Of a DNA stretch of 14,978 bases, positions 5,738 to 13,648 are shown in pieces. The stretch comes from Alphaproteobacteria bacterium (GTDB lineage: Bacteria; Pseudomonadota; Alphaproteobacteria; GCA-2731375), in NCBI GenBank assembly GCA_028281075.1, contig JANQKO010000069.1:1-14978 (forward strand), given 5' to 3'. The notes beneath the pieces are model-generated. The model ran no database searches and was not told the origin of the DNA. It was given only the letters and a program-made list of their open reading frames with translations. How positions within the stretch are numbered: position 1 is the stretch's first letter; every line of letters starts with the position of its first letter. Position numbers and translations under genes: made by a program.

Positions 5738-8391
5738 GCGGCGGGGCCGCCGATCTCGATCTGCGCCGGCGGCTTGCCGGCGCGGTGGTTTTCCCACATC
5801 GCCCGAATGCCGGCTTCCAGGTTCCGCCGGTGGCGCGCGTTGTCGAACAACGCGCAGGTATCGCGTTTCGCCACCAGCCGTGCCTTCAGGTCGGCCAGCC
5901 GCCGGGGCGTCCGCGCCAGCGCGACCGCCGTCTCGACATAGGTCGGCAGGTCGTCGACGATCAGTTCCGGCATGCCGGCCGCGCTCACCAGCGTCGCGCC
6001 GAGCCGCGCCGGCGGCGTGTCGCCGAACATGGTCAGGACCGGCAGGCCGGTCCACAGCGCGTCGACGGTGGTGATGCCGCCGCCATGGTGCAGGTTGTCC
6101 AGCGCCAGGTCCGCCTGCGACAGCCGGGCGCAGTGCCATTCATGCGGCATGATGTTGGCGAACCGCAGGCGGTCCGGGTCGATGCCCTGGTCCTGCGCCT
6201 GGCGCCAGATGTTGCGCTTGGTCGCCGAGGTCCAGTCGCCGAACCACATGACGCTGTCGGGCACGCGCCGCAGGATGTCCATCCAGGCCTTGAAGATGAT
6301 CGGCTCGAACTTGCAGGGATGGTTGAAGTTGGTGAAGACGAAGGCCCCGTCGGGCAGTCCCAGTTCGGCCCGCGTCGGCTGCCAGTCGGCGATCGGCTGG
6401 CGTACCGTGGCCATGAACGTGTCCGGCAGGTAGACCAGCTTCTCGCTGCACAGATACTCCCATTCCGGGGGGATGTAGATCCGGTCGGTGATCAGGTAGT
6501 CGATATAGTCGGCGCCGGTGGTGATCGAATAACCGAGATAGTGCGCCTGCACCGGCGCCGGCCGCAGCGACATGATCGGCATGCAGTTGACGGCGGTCAG
6601 GCCGGCCACGTCGATCAGCACGTCGATCCGGTCGTCGCGGATGGCGGCGGCGGCGGCGAAGGCGTGCAGAAACGGCAGATCGGTGAAGCGGTCGAAGGCC
6701 TTGCGATAACCGATGCTGAACCTGCTGCCGTTGCACGGCTGCGTGCAATAGCCCAGCACCTCGAAACGGTCACGGTCATGCTGCGCCACGATGTCCTTCA
6801 GCACCATCGGCAGGCTGTGAAAATGCGTGTAGGGCAGCAGATAGCCGAGCCGGATACGTTCATCGCCGCCGCCGGCCGGGCGCGAATGCGTATAGGGTGT
6901 CTTGATGCCCTTCGCCTGGATCTCGTCATGGATGCCGCGGGCGCGGTTGACCGCCGCTTTCGAGATGAAGTCGTAGCCGACCGGCAGCGCCTGCAGGTTG
7001 AAGACGTCGAACCTGATCGGTTCGCCGCTGTCGATCTGATCGGCGATGCGATCGATCAGCGCCGTGGTCCGGCCGTCATAGTCGCGCCAGTCGCAGATGC
7101 TCAGCGTCAGGTCGAACAGCCGCGCCTCCGCCCGCTGATTACCCGGACAGATCTGCAGGATCCGCCGGTAGGCGGTGATCGCGTCCTCCTCCAGCTTGAG
7201 CGATTCCAGGAAGCCGGCCGCGACCGATAGATTGCTGATGTCGTCCTGGCACCGCGGCAGAACATCGTGGAGAAGCTGCTCGCCCTCGGACCTGTGGCCG
7301 GTGTCGATGAGGCATTTGACCAGGGTCAGGTTCGTGTTCACCAGCGTCGGCTGCAGCGCGACGGCGCGCTTGCTCGCGGCCAGGGCTTCCTCGAAGCGCT
7401 GCTGGTTGCCCAGCGCGATCGCGAGATTGTTCCAGATGCCGGCGACGTCGGGCTGCCGTTGGCTCAACTCCTGCAGAATGGGCAGGGCCTCTTGGTGGCG
7501 CTCCAGATCCAGCAGGGTGGAGGCGCGTTCGATCATCGGTCCCGGCGCCGGCGCGAGCCGGTGTTCGGCTTCCTCGAAGCAGCGCAGCGCCGTCTCCGGA
7601 TCCGACAGGCAGCGGTGGCAGAGGCCCAGATTGTGGATCGAAAGACCGTCCCCGGGATTGAGTTCGAGCGCCCGTTGAAAGGCGAAGAGACCGCGGCGGA
7701 AGTTCTGTCGCTGCAGCTCGATCACGCCGTGAGTGTGCCAGCCGTGGGCGTAGTCCGGATGCTGTGTCACCAGCCGCTCGGCCAGGCTGGCGGCTTCGTC
7801 CAGGCGGTCGGCCTGGCGCAGGGCTTCGGCCAGACTGGCGCGTATTTCCGGCGCGTCCGACAGGGCCGCTGCCCGTTCCAAATGGTTGATGGCGGGGCCG
7901 TGGTCTTCCGTTTCATAGAAGCTCAGGCCGAGATGCAGGTTGGCGTCGGTGTCGTCCGGCACCCGCGCCAGCAGGTCTTGCAGCGTCCGGCGGCCGTCAT
8001 CGGTCTCGCCGAGCGCGAGCTGGCAGATGCCGAGGTTGCGCCGGATCGCCGGCGCGTCCGGATCGGCCGCCAGGATTCGCCGGTACTGGTCGGCGGCCTC
8101 GGCGACCCGGCCGACAACGCGAAGGCAGTCGGCCAGCAGGGCACGCGCGTCCAGTCGGTCCGGGGCGCCGTCGACCAGACCGGTCAGAACCTCGACCGCG
8201 TCCTCATGCCGACCGGCGGCGCCCAGCACCAGCGCCATGTTGCGCCGCGCCGCCGCGTTGCCCGGCTCGGCCGCCAGGGCTTCGCCGTAGAGTTCCAGGG
8301 CGCGCTCGAACTCGCCCTTCGCGGCCAGCACGTCGGCCGAAACGATGACGGCATCGGCGTTCTCTGAGGTTCGTGCCAGGTGGCTGCTCAT
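5719..8391 (-). CDS. TPR-repeat protein with C-terminal GT41 (OGT/SPINDLY-type) glycosyltransferase domain
   Basis: An 890-residue cytoplasmic protein. About 12 TPR units fill residues 12-417; a linker with CDWRDY follows, then a GT41 catalytic region (about 505-865). Motifs that align by eye with O-GlcNAc transferase are YTHFHS (His523 and His525, near the position of human His498), the NFNHPCKFEP stretch with Lys694 (human Lys842, which contacts UDP), and LDNLHHGGGITTVDALW (His768-His769-Gly770) followed by PVLTMFG. GT41 enzymes attach sugars to Ser/Thr of proteins. In Caulobacter, FlmG has the same TPR-plus-transferase layout and glycosylates flagellin, and the position beside flgK/flgL fits such a role; the sugar donor is unknown. 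ATG 8391 lacks a strong ribosome binding site. The gene is convergent with the epimerase gene (19-base overlap) and divergent from the gene at 8525. Confidence 0.9.
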   Translation of the reverse strand: MSSHLARTSENADAVIVSADVLAAKGEFERALELYGEALAAEPGNAAARRNMALVLGAAGRHEDAVEVLTGLVDGAPDRLDARALLADCLRVVGRVAEAADQYRRILAADPDAPAIRRNLGICQLALGETDDGRRTLQDLLARVPDDTDANLHLGLSFYETEDHGPAINHLERAAALSDAPEIRASLAEALRQADRLDEAASLAERLVTQHPDYAHGWHTHGVIELQRQNFRRGLFAFQRALELNPGDGLSIHNLGLCHRCLSDPETALRCFEEAEHRLAPAPGPMIERASTLLDLERHQEALPILQELSQRQPDVAGIWNNLAIALGNQQRFEEALAASKRAVALQPTLVNTNLTLVKCLIDTGHRSEGEQLLHDVLPRCQDDISNLSVAAGFLESLKLEEDAITAYRRILQICPGNQRAEARLFDLTLSICDWRDYDGRTTALIDRIADQIDSGEPIRFDVFNLQALPVGYDFISKAAVNRARGIHDEIQAKGIKTPYTHSRPAGGGDERIRLGYLLPYTHFHSLPMVLKDIVAQHDRDRFEVLGYCTQPCNGSRFSIGYRKAFDRFTDLPFLHAFAAAAAIRDDRIDVLIDVAGLTAVNCMPIMSLRPAPVQAHYLGYSITTGADYIDYLITDRIYIPPEWEYLCSEKLVYLPDTFMATVRQPIADWQPTRAELGLPDGAFVFTNFNHPCKFEPIIFKAWMDILRRVPDSVMWFGDWTSATKRNIWRQAQDQGIDPDRLRFANIMPHEWHCARLSQADLALDNLHHGGGITTVDALWTGLPVLTMFGDTPPARLGATLVSAAGMPELIVDDLPTYVETAVALARTPRRLADLKARLVAKRDTCALFDNARHRRNLEAGIRAMWENHRAGKPPAQIEIGGPAAQSSDR

Positions 8392-8524
8392 GGGCGGTCG
8401 GCAATCAACTCGAAAACGTTGCCCCGGCCATGCGGCCCCGACGATGAGCCGGGCCGCCGGCGTTGGAATTGCCCGAATATGGATTGGTTATGGTTGATGC
8501 GCCGTTAATGGCGTCGGCGCCGAC
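8392..8524. promoter_or_regulatory. Divergent promoter region between two TPR genes
   Basis: This 133-base gap must carry the start signals for both the GT41 gene (leftward) and the gene at 8525 (rightward). Bases 8463-8520 are less GC-rich than the surroundings and contain ATTGGTTA at 8483-8490, repeated at 8544-8551. No GG-N10-GC sigma-54 element is evident on either strand and no confident -35/-10 pair can be named. Confidence 0.4.
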
Positions 8525-10291
8525 ATGACCGCGTTTGTCAGTAATTGGTTAACCAAAGCGGCCGAATATGCCGCCGACAATGTAATCGGAGACGCCGGAC
8601 CGGCACAGATGTCCGATCAAACCCTGTATGCCTGCTTCGAGTTGGATATCGCCCCCCCGGCGTACAACTTCCTCAATTTCCTGGTGCTTGCCGATATCGC
8701 CCGGGAAGAGCTGGGGCTGGCGCGCGTTCACGTGGTCTTCGTGCCGGGCACCGGCGATGGCTTCCGGCACGAGGATATCGAGTATCCGGTCGTCAACAAG
8801 GAATGGCGGCTGCGCCAGATCTGCCTGGCCGGCCTTTGCCTGCTGCCCGCCTGCCGGTCGCACACGCTGTGCGCCAGCCGCGAGGAGGCCGCCGACCTGC
8901 TGGCGGCCCGGGCCCGGCACGTGTTCCCGTTCGGCTACCGGGTCGACAAGCCGAGGGCGGACCACGACTATGGCCGTATCGTCCAGGCCGCCGCCGCCGG
9001 ACATCGCGTCGATCGTCTGGAAGCGCCCGAGCAGGCCCGGATCTACGTCCGCGAATGGCTGCGGGGCGTCGCCGGCGACCGGCCGGTCGTGACCATCACG
9101 CTGCGCGAGAGCAGCTACGACGTGCATCGCAGCAGCAACAACGGCAACTGGATCGCGCTGGCGCGGGAGATGCGGCAGCGCGGCTATTGCCCGGTGGTGG
9201 TCCGCGACACCGAGACGGTCTTTGCGGCCGATTCCGATGCCTTCGCGGGCATTGCGATGTTCCCGCACGCCGCCGTCAATCTCGAGCTGCGCGCCGCGCT
9301 CAACGCCGAGGCCTTCCTGAACACGGGCATCAATCAGGGTCCCTGGACGCTTTGGCACTTTCTGCGCGAGATCCCCTATCTCTGCGTCTATGTCATCGAT
9401 CGCATGTTCGAGGGCTGGCACGACTATCACATCGACCGCTCCGGCTTCACGCTCGGCGAGAACATGCCCTTCGCGCGTGGCTGCCAGGTGACCTACTGGG
9501 GCGACGACCGTCTGCCCGACCTGCGGCGGGAGTTCTGGGCCCTGGTCGACCGGATCGAAGCGGGCGAGCACCAACGCGGCCCGGCCGGCACCGTCCCGGA
9601 CCGGTGCGACGGCCCGCTGGAGCTGGCCGAGCGTTATCGCGAGAACGAGCACTATGACCACGCGCTGGCGATCTACCGCAAGCTGATGGACGAAAACCCC
9701 GACGACCTGCAGGTGCAGTTCCGCGCGGCCATCGTCAGTTTCGAGGCCGGCGAATTCGCCGCGGCCGTCGATTACCTGACCCAGCCGCTGGCCGTGCTCG
9801 GACCCGAGCCGACGGTCGTCGACGTCATGGCGCGGGCCAAGTTCCGGCTCGGCCGTCTCGACGAGACGCTGGCGCTTCTCGACCAGGCGCTGGACCTGCA
9901 TCCCGACGATAGCGGGCTGCTGGAGCGACGCGGTGACGTCCTGCTGGAGAAATGCAATATCTCCGAGGCGCGGGAATGTTTCCGCCGGGCGCTGGAACGG
10001 CAGCCGGAGTCACCGCCGCTGGCCAAGAAGCTGGCCGAAGCCTCCTTCCTGTCCGGCCGTGTCGATGACGCCATCGGCCTCTATGCCCGACTGATCAGGG
10101 ACCATCGCGTCAGCGTCGTGGTGATCGAGGATCTGGCGCGGGCGCTGAAGCGGGTTGGCCGCGAGAAGCTGGCGGCCGATTGCTACGAGATCGGTATCGC
10201 CGTCCGTTCCGGTCGCAAACCGGCGCCGGAACTGCTCAAGCATGTGATCGCCGAGTGTTTGCAGGGGAAGGACGACAGCGCGGCGGCGTGA
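8525..10291 (+). CDS. Protein with unassigned N-terminal domain (possibly glycosyltransferase-like) and C-terminal TPRs
   Basis: A 588-residue protein in two parts. Residues about 30-345 form an alpha/beta domain I do not firmly recognise. It contains VTITLRESSYDVHRSSNNGNW around 195-215 and then RGYCPVVVRDTE. An Arg-rich 'LRE' strand, a following Asn and a 'G(Y)xVVxxxD' strand recall the putative glycosyltransferase family TIGR04372 and GT-B folds, but this is by eye only. Residues about 362-560 hold roughly five TPR or TPR-like units. No signal peptide or membrane helix is seen. The start is uncertain: ATG 8525 has no ribosome binding site, and an in-frame ATG at 8609 (residue 29) precedes the conserved-looking part, though its GGAGA is 16 bases away. 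Divergent from the TPR-GT41 gene and 57 bases before the radical SAM gene. Confidence 0.85.
   Translation: MTAFVSNWLTKAAEYAADNVIGDAGPAQMSDQTLYACFELDIAPPAYNFLNFLVLADIAREELGLARVHVVFVPGTGDGFRHEDIEYPVVNKEWRLRQICLAGLCLLPACRSHTLCASREEAADLLAARARHVFPFGYRVDKPRADHDYGRIVQAAAAGHRVDRLEAPEQARIYVREWLRGVAGDRPVVTITLRESSYDVHRSSNNGNWIALAREMRQRGYCPVVVRDTETVFAADSDAFAGIAMFPHAAVNLELRAALNAEAFLNTGINQGPWTLWHFLREIPYLCVYVIDRMFEGWHDYHIDRSGFTLGENMPFARGCQVTYWGDDRLPDLRREFWALVDRIEAGEHQRGPAGTVPDRCDGPLELAERYRENEHYDHALAIYRKLMDENPDDLQVQFRAAIVSFEAGEFAAAVDYLTQPLAVLGPEPTVVDVMARAKFRLGRLDETLALLDQALDLHPDDSGLLERRGDVLLEKCNISEARECFRRALERQPESPPLAKKLAEASFLSGRVDDAIGLYARLIRDHRVSVVVIEDLARALKRVGREKLAADCYEIGIAVRSGRKPAPELLKHVIAECLQGKDDSAAA
8545..8556. 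promoter_or_regulatory. Perfect palindrome TTGGTTAACCAA, possible operator
   Basis: A 12-base perfect dyad in a locally AT-richer stretch, with its left half also present upstream at 8483-8490 (ATTGGTTA, 61 bases earlier). It lies just inside the coding region if ATG 8525 is used, but upstream if translation begins at 8609. Function is unknown. Confidence 0.25.
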
Positions 10292-10348
10292 GCGTGGCCA
10301 TGCCGCGTCGCCTCGAGGTGTCCGTCGATGAAAACTGGGGAGTGAGTG

Positions 10349-11737
10349 ATGCGTGTTCTGTTGGTCGTCTATGACAACGATGCCTACATGCACTGGTTTC
10401 CGCAGGGGCTGGCCTATATCGGCGCCGTGCTGCGCAATGCCGGCCACGAGGTCGAGGTCTACAGCCAGGACATGCATCACTGGCCGGATGAGCATCTGAA
10501 AGACTATCTGGACGAAAACCGGTTCGACGTCGTCTGCGGCAGCTTCATCGCCGGCTACTACCAGTACCGGCGCCTGAAGGGGCTGTCCCGGGCGATCAAC
10601 GAATCCAGGAACCGGCCGTTCTACGTGCTCGGCGGCCATGGCCCGACGCCCGAGCCCGAGTTCTATATCGGCGTCACCGGCGCCGACGTGATCGTCTGCG
10701 GCGAGGGCGAGCAGACTATCGTCGACCTGCTCGACCGGCTGCAGAACGGCCTGCCCTGGGGCGACGTCAAGGGCATCGCCTATATGGACGGCAACAAGTG
10801 CGTGGTCACGCCGCGCCACCCGCTGATCGAGGATCTGGATTCGATCCCGTTCCCGGCCTACGACCTGTTCCCGATGGACTATTACCGGCTGATGCGCGAG
10901 CCGCACATGGAGCCGTCGGACTTCATCATGCCGGTGCTGTCGGCGCGCGGCTGTCCGTTCCGCTGCACCTTCTGTTACCGCATCGATCCCGGCTACCGGG
11001 CGCGCCAGCCGGAAGGCATCATCGACGAGATCGAGATGCTGAAGAAGGACTACGGCATCACCTACATCATCTTCTCGGACGAGCTGCTGATGTCGTCGGT
11101 GAACCGCACGCTCGAGCTCTGCGAGGCCTTCATGAAGGCCGATATCGGCGTCAAATGGAACTGCAGCGGACGGCTGAACTGGGCGACGAAGGAGGTGATG
11201 AAGGCGATGAAGGACGCGGGCTGCGTCTTCATCAACTATGGTATCGAGAGCGTCGACAACGAGGTCCTGAAGAAGATGAAAAAGGGCCTGAACTACGACC
11301 AGATCATCGAGGGCGTCGAGAACACGCTCGAGGTCGGCATCAGCCCCGGCCTGAACATCATCTTCGGCAATATCGGCGACGACCGCGCGTCGATGAAGAA
11401 GAGCATCGAGTTCCTGCTGCGCTACAGCGACGGCTCGCAGATGCGCACGATCCGGCCGGTCACGCCGTATCCCGGCTCGCCGCTCTACTACACCGCGATC
11501 GAGCGCGGCCTGCTCAAGGACGCGCATGACTTCTACGAGGTCAAGCACACGAACTCGGACCTGATCACGGTCAACATGACCGAGCTCCAGGACGACGAGT
11601 TCTACGGCCTGCTGTCGGAAGCCAACCAGGTCCTGGTCGACGACTATTTCGAGAAGAAACGGGCGAATGCCATGGACGAGATTGTCAGCCTATACGGCGA
11701 ACGCGATGACAGCTTCCGCGGCTTCCGTCATACCTGA
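10349..11737 (+). CDS. B12-binding-domain radical SAM enzyme
   Basis: A 462-residue protein. The N-terminal about 150 residues look like a cobalamin-binding domain (QGLAYIGAVLRNAGHEVEVY near 20-40; GGHGPTPEPE; CGEGE), without a classical DxHxxG base-off motif. The radical SAM core follows with Cys202-x3-Cys206-x2-Cys209 in RGCPFRCTFCYR, which ligates the 4Fe-4S cluster that cleaves S-adenosylmethionine, then GIESVDNEVLKKMKKG typical of the barrel. Such enzymes carry out methylations at unreactive carbon or phosphorus, ring changes and similar radical chemistry; the substrate here is unknown. Given the neighbours, a sugar or glycan intermediate is likely. The start at ATG 10349 is preferred because GGGGAG at 10337-10342 lies six bases upstream; GTG 10346 would add one residue. 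The last 10 bases overlap the convergent small gene. Confidence 0.9.
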   Translation: MRVLLVVYDNDAYMHWFPQGLAYIGAVLRNAGHEVEVYSQDMHHWPDEHLKDYLDENRFDVVCGSFIAGYYQYRRLKGLSRAINESRNRPFYVLGGHGPTPEPEFYIGVTGADVIVCGEGEQTIVDLLDRLQNGLPWGDVKGIAYMDGNKCVVTPRHPLIEDLDSIPFPAYDLFPMDYYRLMREPHMEPSDFIMPVLSARGCPFRCTFCYRIDPGYRARQPEGIIDEIEMLKKDYGITYIIFSDELLMSSVNRTLELCEAFMKADIGVKWNCSGRLNWATKEVMKAMKDAGCVFINYGIESVDNEVLKKMKKGLNYDQIIEGVENTLEVGISPGLNIIFGNIGDDRASMKKSIEFLLRYSDGSQMRTIRPVTPYPGSPLYYTAIERGLLKDAHDFYEVKHTNSDLITVNMTELQDDEFYGLLSEANQVLVDDYFEKKRANAMDEIVSLYGERDDSFRGFRHT

Positions 11738-11931
11738 TCCGATGGCGCGCCGTCCGTCCCGGCCGGCCGTCGGCGCGCCAGCTCTTCCTCGGCCAGCGCC
11801 CGGACGCGCGGATCGCGGTAGGCCCCGGCGCGCAGGCGGGCCGCCAGCTCCGCGTCGCTCAGCGCCGCCAGATCGGCGCGCAGCAGGCCCAGGCCCTTGC
11901 TGCGCTCACGGGACCATTCGTTGATCGGCAT
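11728..11931 (-). CDS. Small hypothetical protein, 67 residues, charged and helical
   Basis: I do not recognise this product. It is rich in Ala, Leu, Arg and Glu, with the heptad-like stretch LSDAELAARLRAGAYRDPRVRALAEEELARR from about residue 24, so it is probably a soluble helical protein. Coding is supported by strong G/C preference at third positions in this frame. No Shine-Dalgarno sequence is evident before ATG 11931. It overlaps the end of the radical SAM gene by 10 bases tail to tail, and its start faces the operon beginning at 11988 with a 56-base gap. A non-coding shadow is still possible, but no other gene explains this stretch. Confidence 0.5.
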   Translation of the reverse strand: MPINEWSRERSKGLGLLRADLAALSDAELAARLRAGAYRDPRVRALAEEELARRRPAGTDGAPSDQV

Positions 11932-11987
11932 GGCAGTGAACCAGGCGATGTTTCATCCGGGCATGACGATAAACGATCCGCGTTGAG

Positions 11988-12896
11988 ATGACGAACAGAA
12001 CCGCAGCAGCGCTCGTTCCCGCCGCCGATCACGCGGCGGCGGATTGTCCGGTCCCGTCGCCCGACGGCAGGATCGGGTTCATGCAGGGGCGCCTGTCACC
12101 GCTGGTCGGGGACCGCATCCAGGCCTTCCCCGCGCGCCACTGGCGCCGGGAGTTTCCGCGCGCGGCGGCCCTGGGACTGTGCCGCATGGAGTGGACGCTC
12201 GATCACGACGGCCTGCGCGAGAACCCGCTGCTGACGTTGGGCGGCCAGGCCGAGATCGACCGGCTGGCCGACCGGCATGGCCTGTCGGTCACGTCCGTGA
12301 CCGGCGATTTTGTCATGCAGGCGCCGTTCTTCAAGGTCGACGGCATGGCCCGGCAGGCACGTCTCGACGATCTGGCCCGCGTGGTCGAGGCCTGTCTGAC
12401 GATGGACGTGGCCTGTCTCGTCGTGCCGCTGGTGGACGACGGCAGTCCCGCCGGCCCGGGCGAGCAGGACCTCGTGGTCGAGGCGCTGACGCGGCTGATG
12501 GCGCAATGGCGGGACGAACCCTTCCGGCTGCTGTTCGAAAGCGACCTGCCGCCGGACCGGCTCCGCGGCTTCATGCGGCGGTTTCCGGACCGGGGCTTCG
12601 GCATCAACCTGGATATCGGCAACAGCGCCGCGCTTGGCTACGCGCCGGCGCACGAGGTCGCGGCGCTGGGCCCCTTCATCCACAACGTCCACGTCAAGGA
12701 CCGGCTGCGCGGTGGAACCACGGTGCCGCTGGGCCACGGGGCGGCGGACTTTCCGGCCGTCTTCGCCGCGCTGCGGCGGAACGGTTACGACGGCGCCTTC
12801 ATATTGCAGACCGCCCGGGCGGCGGACGGCGACCATGCCGGCGCCATCGCCCGCTATCGCGATCAGGTCCGGGCCTGGCTGATGGAAGCCGGCTGA
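11988..12896 (+). CDS. Sugar phosphate isomerase/epimerase-like TIM-barrel protein
   Basis: A 302-residue protein of the xylose isomerase-like / AP endonuclease 2 superfamily. The fold begins at IGFMQGRLSP (about residues 28-37). Likely metal ligands are Glu184 (LLFESD), Asp209 (NLDIGNS) and His235 (NVHVKD); Glu68 in MEWTLD lies near the active site. The fourth ligand, usually a Glu on the last strand, appears to be Gln274 (FILQTAR). Relatives interconvert keto and aldo sugars or epimerise at C3, so a step in making an unusual sugar is likely; the substrate is unknown. ATG 11988 has a poor ribosome binding site, but a tiny frame (11963-11986, seven residues) ends one base before it and could pass ribosomes on. 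ATG 12081 would cut into the first strand, so it is rejected. First gene of an overlapping operon. Confidence 0.85.
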   Translation: MTNRTAAALVPAADHAAADCPVPSPDGRIGFMQGRLSPLVGDRIQAFPARHWRREFPRAAALGLCRMEWTLDHDGLRENPLLTLGGQAEIDRLADRHGLSVTSVTGDFVMQAPFFKVDGMARQARLDDLARVVEACLTMDVACLVVPLVDDGSPAGPGEQDLVVEALTRLMAQWRDEPFRLLFESDLPPDRLRGFMRRFPDRGFGINLDIGNSAALGYAPAHEVAALGPFIHNVHVKDRLRGGTTVPLGHGAADFPAVFAALRRNGYDGAFILQTARAADGDHAGAIARYRDQVRAWLMEAG

Positions 12897-13645
12897 TGGA
12901 TCTCGCGCTGCGCGGCAAATCGGCCGTCGTCGCCGGCGCGTCGCGCGGCATCGGCCGGGCGATCTGCGCCGCGCTGGCGGCCGAGGGCGCCGACGTGCTG
13001 GCGCTGGCGCGCGGGCAGGACGATCTGACCCGGCTGGCGCGCGAGCTGGGCGTGCGGACGGCCGCCTGCGACACCGTCGACGCGGACGATCTCGACCGGT
13101 TGGCCGGCGCCATCGACGGCACCGGGCGGCCGGTCGATATCCTGGTCTGCAATGTCGGGTCCGGCCGCGCCGCGCCGCCGGGCGAGGAGCGGGTCGCCGA
13201 GTGGCGGCGGGTGCTGGAGATCAATCTCCTGGCCACCGTGGGCGTGATCGAGCGGCTGCGGCCCAGCCTGGGGCCGGACGCCGTTATCGTCTGCACCTCC
13301 TCCATCGCCGGCCGACAGGTGCTCGGCGCGCCGACCGCCTACGCCGCCGCCAAGAGCGCGCTCGACGCCATGGTGGCGAACCTGGCCCGGCCGCTGGCCG
13401 AGGCCGGTATCCGCATCGTCGGCGTGGCGCCGGGCAACATCCTGTTTCCGGGTTCGGTCTGGGACACCAGGCTGAAGGAAGACGAGGCGGCCGTGGCCGG
13501 CATGCTCGCGCGCGAGGTGCCGCTGCGCCGGCTGGGCCGGCCGGAGGAGGTCGCCGACATGGTCGCGTTCCTGGCCTCGCCGCGGGCGTCCTTCGTGACC
13601 GGCACCACGGTCGTCGTCGACGGCGGCCAGACGCGGGGGCATTGA
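12896..13645 (+). CDS. Short-chain dehydrogenase/reductase (classical SDR)
   Basis: A 249-residue classical SDR, close to the usual 250. The nucleotide-binding loop AGASRGIG is at 13-20, ALARG after the second strand suggests NADP preference, CNVGSG takes the place of NNAG, catalytic Ser136 is in CTSSIAG, and Tyr149-x3-Lys153 is in YAAAK. The tail GRPEEVADMVAFLASPRASFVTGTTVVVDGG is typical of the FabG-like group. It would oxidise or reduce a hydroxyl/keto group of a small molecule, probably a sugar intermediate in this context. The start ATG shares its A with the stop of the preceding gene (TGATG at 12894-12898), and GGAAG at 12884-12888 lies inside that gene, so the two are translationally coupled. 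A frame reaching upstream to 12044 is open but only overlaps the previous gene. Confidence 0.92.
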   Translation: MDLALRGKSAVVAGASRGIGRAICAALAAEGADVLALARGQDDLTRLARELGVRTAACDTVDADDLDRLAGAIDGTGRPVDILVCNVGSGRAAPPGEERVAEWRRVLEINLLATVGVIERLRPSLGPDAVIVCTSSIAGRQVLGAPTAYAAAKSALDAMVANLARPLAEAGIRIVGVAPGNILFPGSVWDTRLKEDEAAVAGMLAREVPLRRLGRPEEVADMVAFLASPRASFVTGTTVVVDGGQTRGH

Positions 13646-13648
13646 GCC

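Noticed and set aside
5968..5978. CGGCATGCCGG palindrome inside the GT41 gene
   Set aside because: It has the CGGCA/TGCCG half-sites but no five-base spacer and lies deep in coding sequence, so it was not counted with the enhancer set.
4694..6139. Minus-strand open frame across the epimerase gene
   Set aside because: It overlaps two well-supported genes and has no domain; third-position G/C bias explains its openness.
5656..7230. Plus-strand open frame of about 520 codons antisense to the GT41 gene
   Set aside because: Composition is Arg/Asp/Val/Gln-rich without motifs, and the minus-strand GT41 protein is unmistakable.
12044..12895. Upstream extension of the first SDR frame
   Set aside because: The frame is open back to 12044 only because it shadows the TIM-barrel gene; the SDR begins at 12896 with a good ribosome binding site and the normal N-terminal strand.
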